Source: Spirochaetaceae bacterium (GTDB taxonomy: Bacteria; Spirochaetota; Spirochaetia; Treponematales; Breznakiellaceae). From it: a stretch of 8,787 nucleotides of DNA. The stretch spans positions 1-8,787 of the forward strand of contig JAIRXO010000230.1 of the NCBI GenBank assembly GCA_031268255.1, read 5' to 3'. Shown in pieces: positions 6,787-8,787 of this stretch (the stretch's first letter is position 1; each line of letters starts with the position of its first letter). The notes below the pieces were generated by a model. The model had not been told where the DNA came from, made no database searches, and was given only the letters and a program-made list of their open reading frames with translations. Both the position numbers and the translations under genes were made by a program.

Positions 6787-8787
6787 TGAAAGTCCATTTG
6801 CGCCTGTCCGCCCTGCTTGTACTCCTGGGCCTGTGCCCCTTCCTTTCCGCCCTCTCCCTCTTTTATTGGGAAGATGCCGGGCTTTTTTCTCCTGAACGGG
6901 GTTCCTTTCCCGCGTCCGCTTCCAACGGCGCCATAGCCATTGTCGCCTGGCAGGAAACCCTCCCCCAGACAGGCGGCGGACAGATACGGATATCAGCGGC
7001 CATAAAGAACGGAGAGAGCGACTGGGTCATACGCCGCAATATAGCCGGACCCTATGCCTACTCAGGTTCCGAACCTTCAATTATAAGCGCCCTTGTGGAC
7101 AGAAACGGCAAAATCTTTATCGCCGCCGCCGCCGATACAGCGCGTACCGACCTTATTGTGTCAGAAGATTTTGGCGAAACCTTCAGTATTCGGACAATCG
7201 AAAGCGGCGGCCCCGCGCCGGAACTGAACGGCCGGGAGGACGCCGCATCTAGTTCTCTGGCGCCCCGTATCTACGCCATGGAAAACGGCGGCTACCTTCT
7301 CTTTGTTACCAGGGGGCTTTCCCAGTCCCTGACAATTTATTACGCCCGGTCGGCGGACGGAATTACCTGGACGCCCTTTGAACCCTTTATCAGCCGTCAA
7401 GGATTGCAGCTTAATTTTCTTCCCTCCCATGTTTCTTTTGAAGGAAGGGAATATGTGATATTTCAGTCCTTCCAGGGAAGCGAATTTCCTTCCTTTCAGA
7501 TTTTTATCACGTCAAGTTCGGACGGCGGCCTTACGTGGAGCGATGCGGGACTCGTAACCAATTTCAGGGACCGGACCGCGGCCCAAACCGAGGCGGAACG
7601 GTACGATAACCAGCGGCCCCATCTTTCGGTTCAAAATAACCGGCTTTTTATGGTATGGGAACGCCGCATAGGCAGCGCCGAACCCCAGATTTACGCCGCC
7701 GCGCTTGACAGCGGGGGCAGTATCATAGGGTTCCCCGAAAAGGTGAACAGTTCCACAGGGTACTGCAATAACCCCATAGCCTTTAATTATGAAGGGGAAG
7801 TAACCGTAGTGTGGTTCGATAACCACACAGGGCAGAACAGGGTGTATCTGGCCCAAAAAAACGGTATCGACTGGGAGAATGTTGACCTTTCCGGTTCCGG
7901 CGCCGCCGCGTCTTTTGGCCGCCCGGTACTTACCAGCGACGGCCTCTTTCTCTTTTGGCAGAGCCCCCGGCAGGGGAGGGACCGCGTCCTCATGCTGAGG
8001 CCCGACATTTCGGTGGACGCGCCGGTACTCAGGGCACAGAACTTCCAAAGCGGGACAGGCATACGCAGCGAGACAGCCCGTATCACCTGGAACCATCCCT
8101 ACGATTCTTCGGGCATACAGGGCTATTCCTACAGTTGGAGCATGGACCCCCTGGCTGTCCCGCCCCGGGAGATTTCCCTGTACTTCAGCCAGATGCCCCG
8201 GATTGAACAGCGGGCGACTGAGGACGGCGCGTGGTATTTTTCCCTTATGGCCCGGGATTACGCGGGCAACTGGTCAAGGCCGGTGAGCATTGTGTTTGTA
8301 CGGGACATGACGCCGCCGCCTGTGGTGGCTATTCTTCCGCCTGAAACGGACGGCGAAAGCTACCTCGTTTCCAATACCTTTGACATGAAATGGAATCCGC
8401 CTCCTGTCTCCGACCTGGCGGGGTATACCTGGAATCTTGAATACCTGGGTCCAGAGGAACGCTTTGGCGCCATGGACGCGGCGCTCTTTAACGAGGCCTT
8501 TGCGGAAGGAAACACCGAAGCGGCCGGCCAGAACATAGGCGCTCCCCGGACATCTCCCCGCGTTATGGGCAGGAATGTTTCGGTTTCCTATGTCAACCAG
8601 GACGACGGTATCTGGCGCTTCTCAATCTCCGCCATTGACGGAGCGGGAAACATAAGCGATCCGTCCAGCGTGGTTTTCAGGACCAACAAATACATTCCCC
8701 ATACCTTCATTACCTACGCGAACGCCGCGCAGAACGATCAGGGCATACTCTCCCTTTCCATCATAGGACGGGGCTTTGCCGAAAACG
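6783..8787 (+). CDS. Exported Asp-box beta-propeller protein with Ig/Fn3-like modules (3' end outside window)
   Basis: The frame is open from 6783 to the window end: 668 codons without a stop, truncated only by the window. Residues 1-23 are a signal peptide (K3, H5, R7, a hydrophobic core, FLSA cleavage site). Residues about 40-407 contain seven repeat units, most beginning with a Pro strand (P43, P98, P161, P214, P279, P331, P381), as in a six- or seven-bladed propeller. Asp-box (BNR) motifs sit at 127-134 (SEDFGETF), 190-196 (SADGITW) and 245-252 (SSDGGLTW), with a worn copy at 358-364. Asp-boxes are structural and occur in sialidases and many non-enzymatic propellers; I saw no convincing sialidase catalytic set, so hydrolase activity should not be assumed. 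Two Ig/Fn3-like modules follow (about 412-507 and 510-633), and a third domain begins near 638. It is coupled to the TPR gene. A cell-surface or periplasmic binding role is inferred. Confidence 0.85.
   Translation, partial: MMKVHLRLSALLVLLGLCPFLSALSLFYWEDAGLFSPERGSFPASASNGAIAIVAWQETLPQTGGGQIRISAAIKNGESDWVIRRNIAGPYAYSGSEPSIISALVDRNGKIFIAAAADTARTDLIVSEDFGETFSIRTIESGGPAPELNGREDAASSSLAPRIYAMENGGYLLFVTRGLSQSLTIYYARSADGITWTPFEPFISRQGLQLNFLPSHVSFEGREYVIFQSFQGSEFPSFQIFITSSSDGGLTWSDAGLVTNFRDRTAAQTEAERYDNQRPHLSVQNNRLFMVWERRIGSAEPQIYAAALDSGGSIIGFPEKVNSSTGYCNNPIAFNYEGEVTVVWFDNHTGQNRVYLAQKNGIDWENVDLSGSGAAASFGRPVLTSDGLFLFWQSPRQGRDRVLMLRPDISVDAPVLRAQNFQSGTGIRSETARITWNHPYDSSGIQGYSYSWSMDPLAVPPREISLYFSQMPRIEQRATEDGAWYFSLMARDYAGNWSRPVSIVFVRDMTPPPVVAILPPETDGESYLVSNTFDMKWNPPPVSDLAGYTWNLEYLGPEERFGAMDAALFNEAFAEGNTEAAGQNIGAPRTSPRVMGRNVSVSYVNQDDGIWRFSISAIDGAGNISDPSSVVFRTNKYIPHTFITYANAAQNDQGILSLSIIGRGFAEN

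Noticed and set aside
6783..6854. Lipoprotein signal in the propeller protein (Cys18)
   Set aside because: The residues before Cys18 are L-G-L, and the -1 Leu does not fit a lipobox, even the looser spirochaetal form. Cleavage after FLSA is more likely.
7260..7310. Sialidase FRIP-like motif (PRIYAM, residues 161-166)
   Set aside because: The order is PRIY rather than FRIP/YRIP, the same Pro-strand opening recurs in most blades, and no full catalytic set was seen.

Overview
The window most likely comes from a spirochaete of the Treponema lineage. The strongest pointer is the minus-strand gene at 2328-3599, which looks like a UPF0164/FadL-like outer-membrane protein, a family best known from Treponema. 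The moderate-to-high GC coding DNA and the large exported TPR and propeller proteins also fit. A free-living or gut (termite-type) treponeme is a guess from GC content and gene style; no species marker is present. I found no RNA gene, transposon, phage gene or CRISPR array.

Layout. (1) 7-2291, plus strand: a tight two-gene unit. A DUF4912 protein with a small helical N-terminal domain is followed 8 bases later by a 521-residue GH57/DUF1957 protein of the alpha-glucan branching-enzyme type. (2) 2328-3599, minus strand: a UPF0164/FadL-like beta-barrel with an added C-terminal TPR tail, converging on the GH57 gene across only 36 bases. (3) 3600-3711: an AT-rich divergent promoter region of about 29% GC. 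(4) 3712 to the window end, plus strand: a 1024-residue exported helical/TPR protein, overlapping by the ATGA arrangement with a large exported protein that is cut off by the window end. The latter has a seven-unit Asp-box (BNR-like) beta-propeller followed by Ig/Fn3-like modules.

How the genes may work together. The first pair probably concerns glycogen or another alpha-glucan in the cytoplasm, but the GH57 protein has lost most of the family's active-site residues while keeping the nucleophile-position Glu. It is therefore more likely a glucan-binding or regulatory pseudoenzyme, or an enzyme with changed chemistry, than an ordinary branching enzyme. The other three genes all encode predicted exported proteins around one shared regulatory region: an outer-membrane barrel with a TPR tail, a periplasmic TPR solenoid, and a propeller/Ig protein. 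This looks like a cell-envelope module, but a shared function is inferred from arrangement and architecture only.

The main points for a second look are the degenerate GH57 active site, the barrel-TPR fusion, and the translationally coupled TPR/propeller pair.
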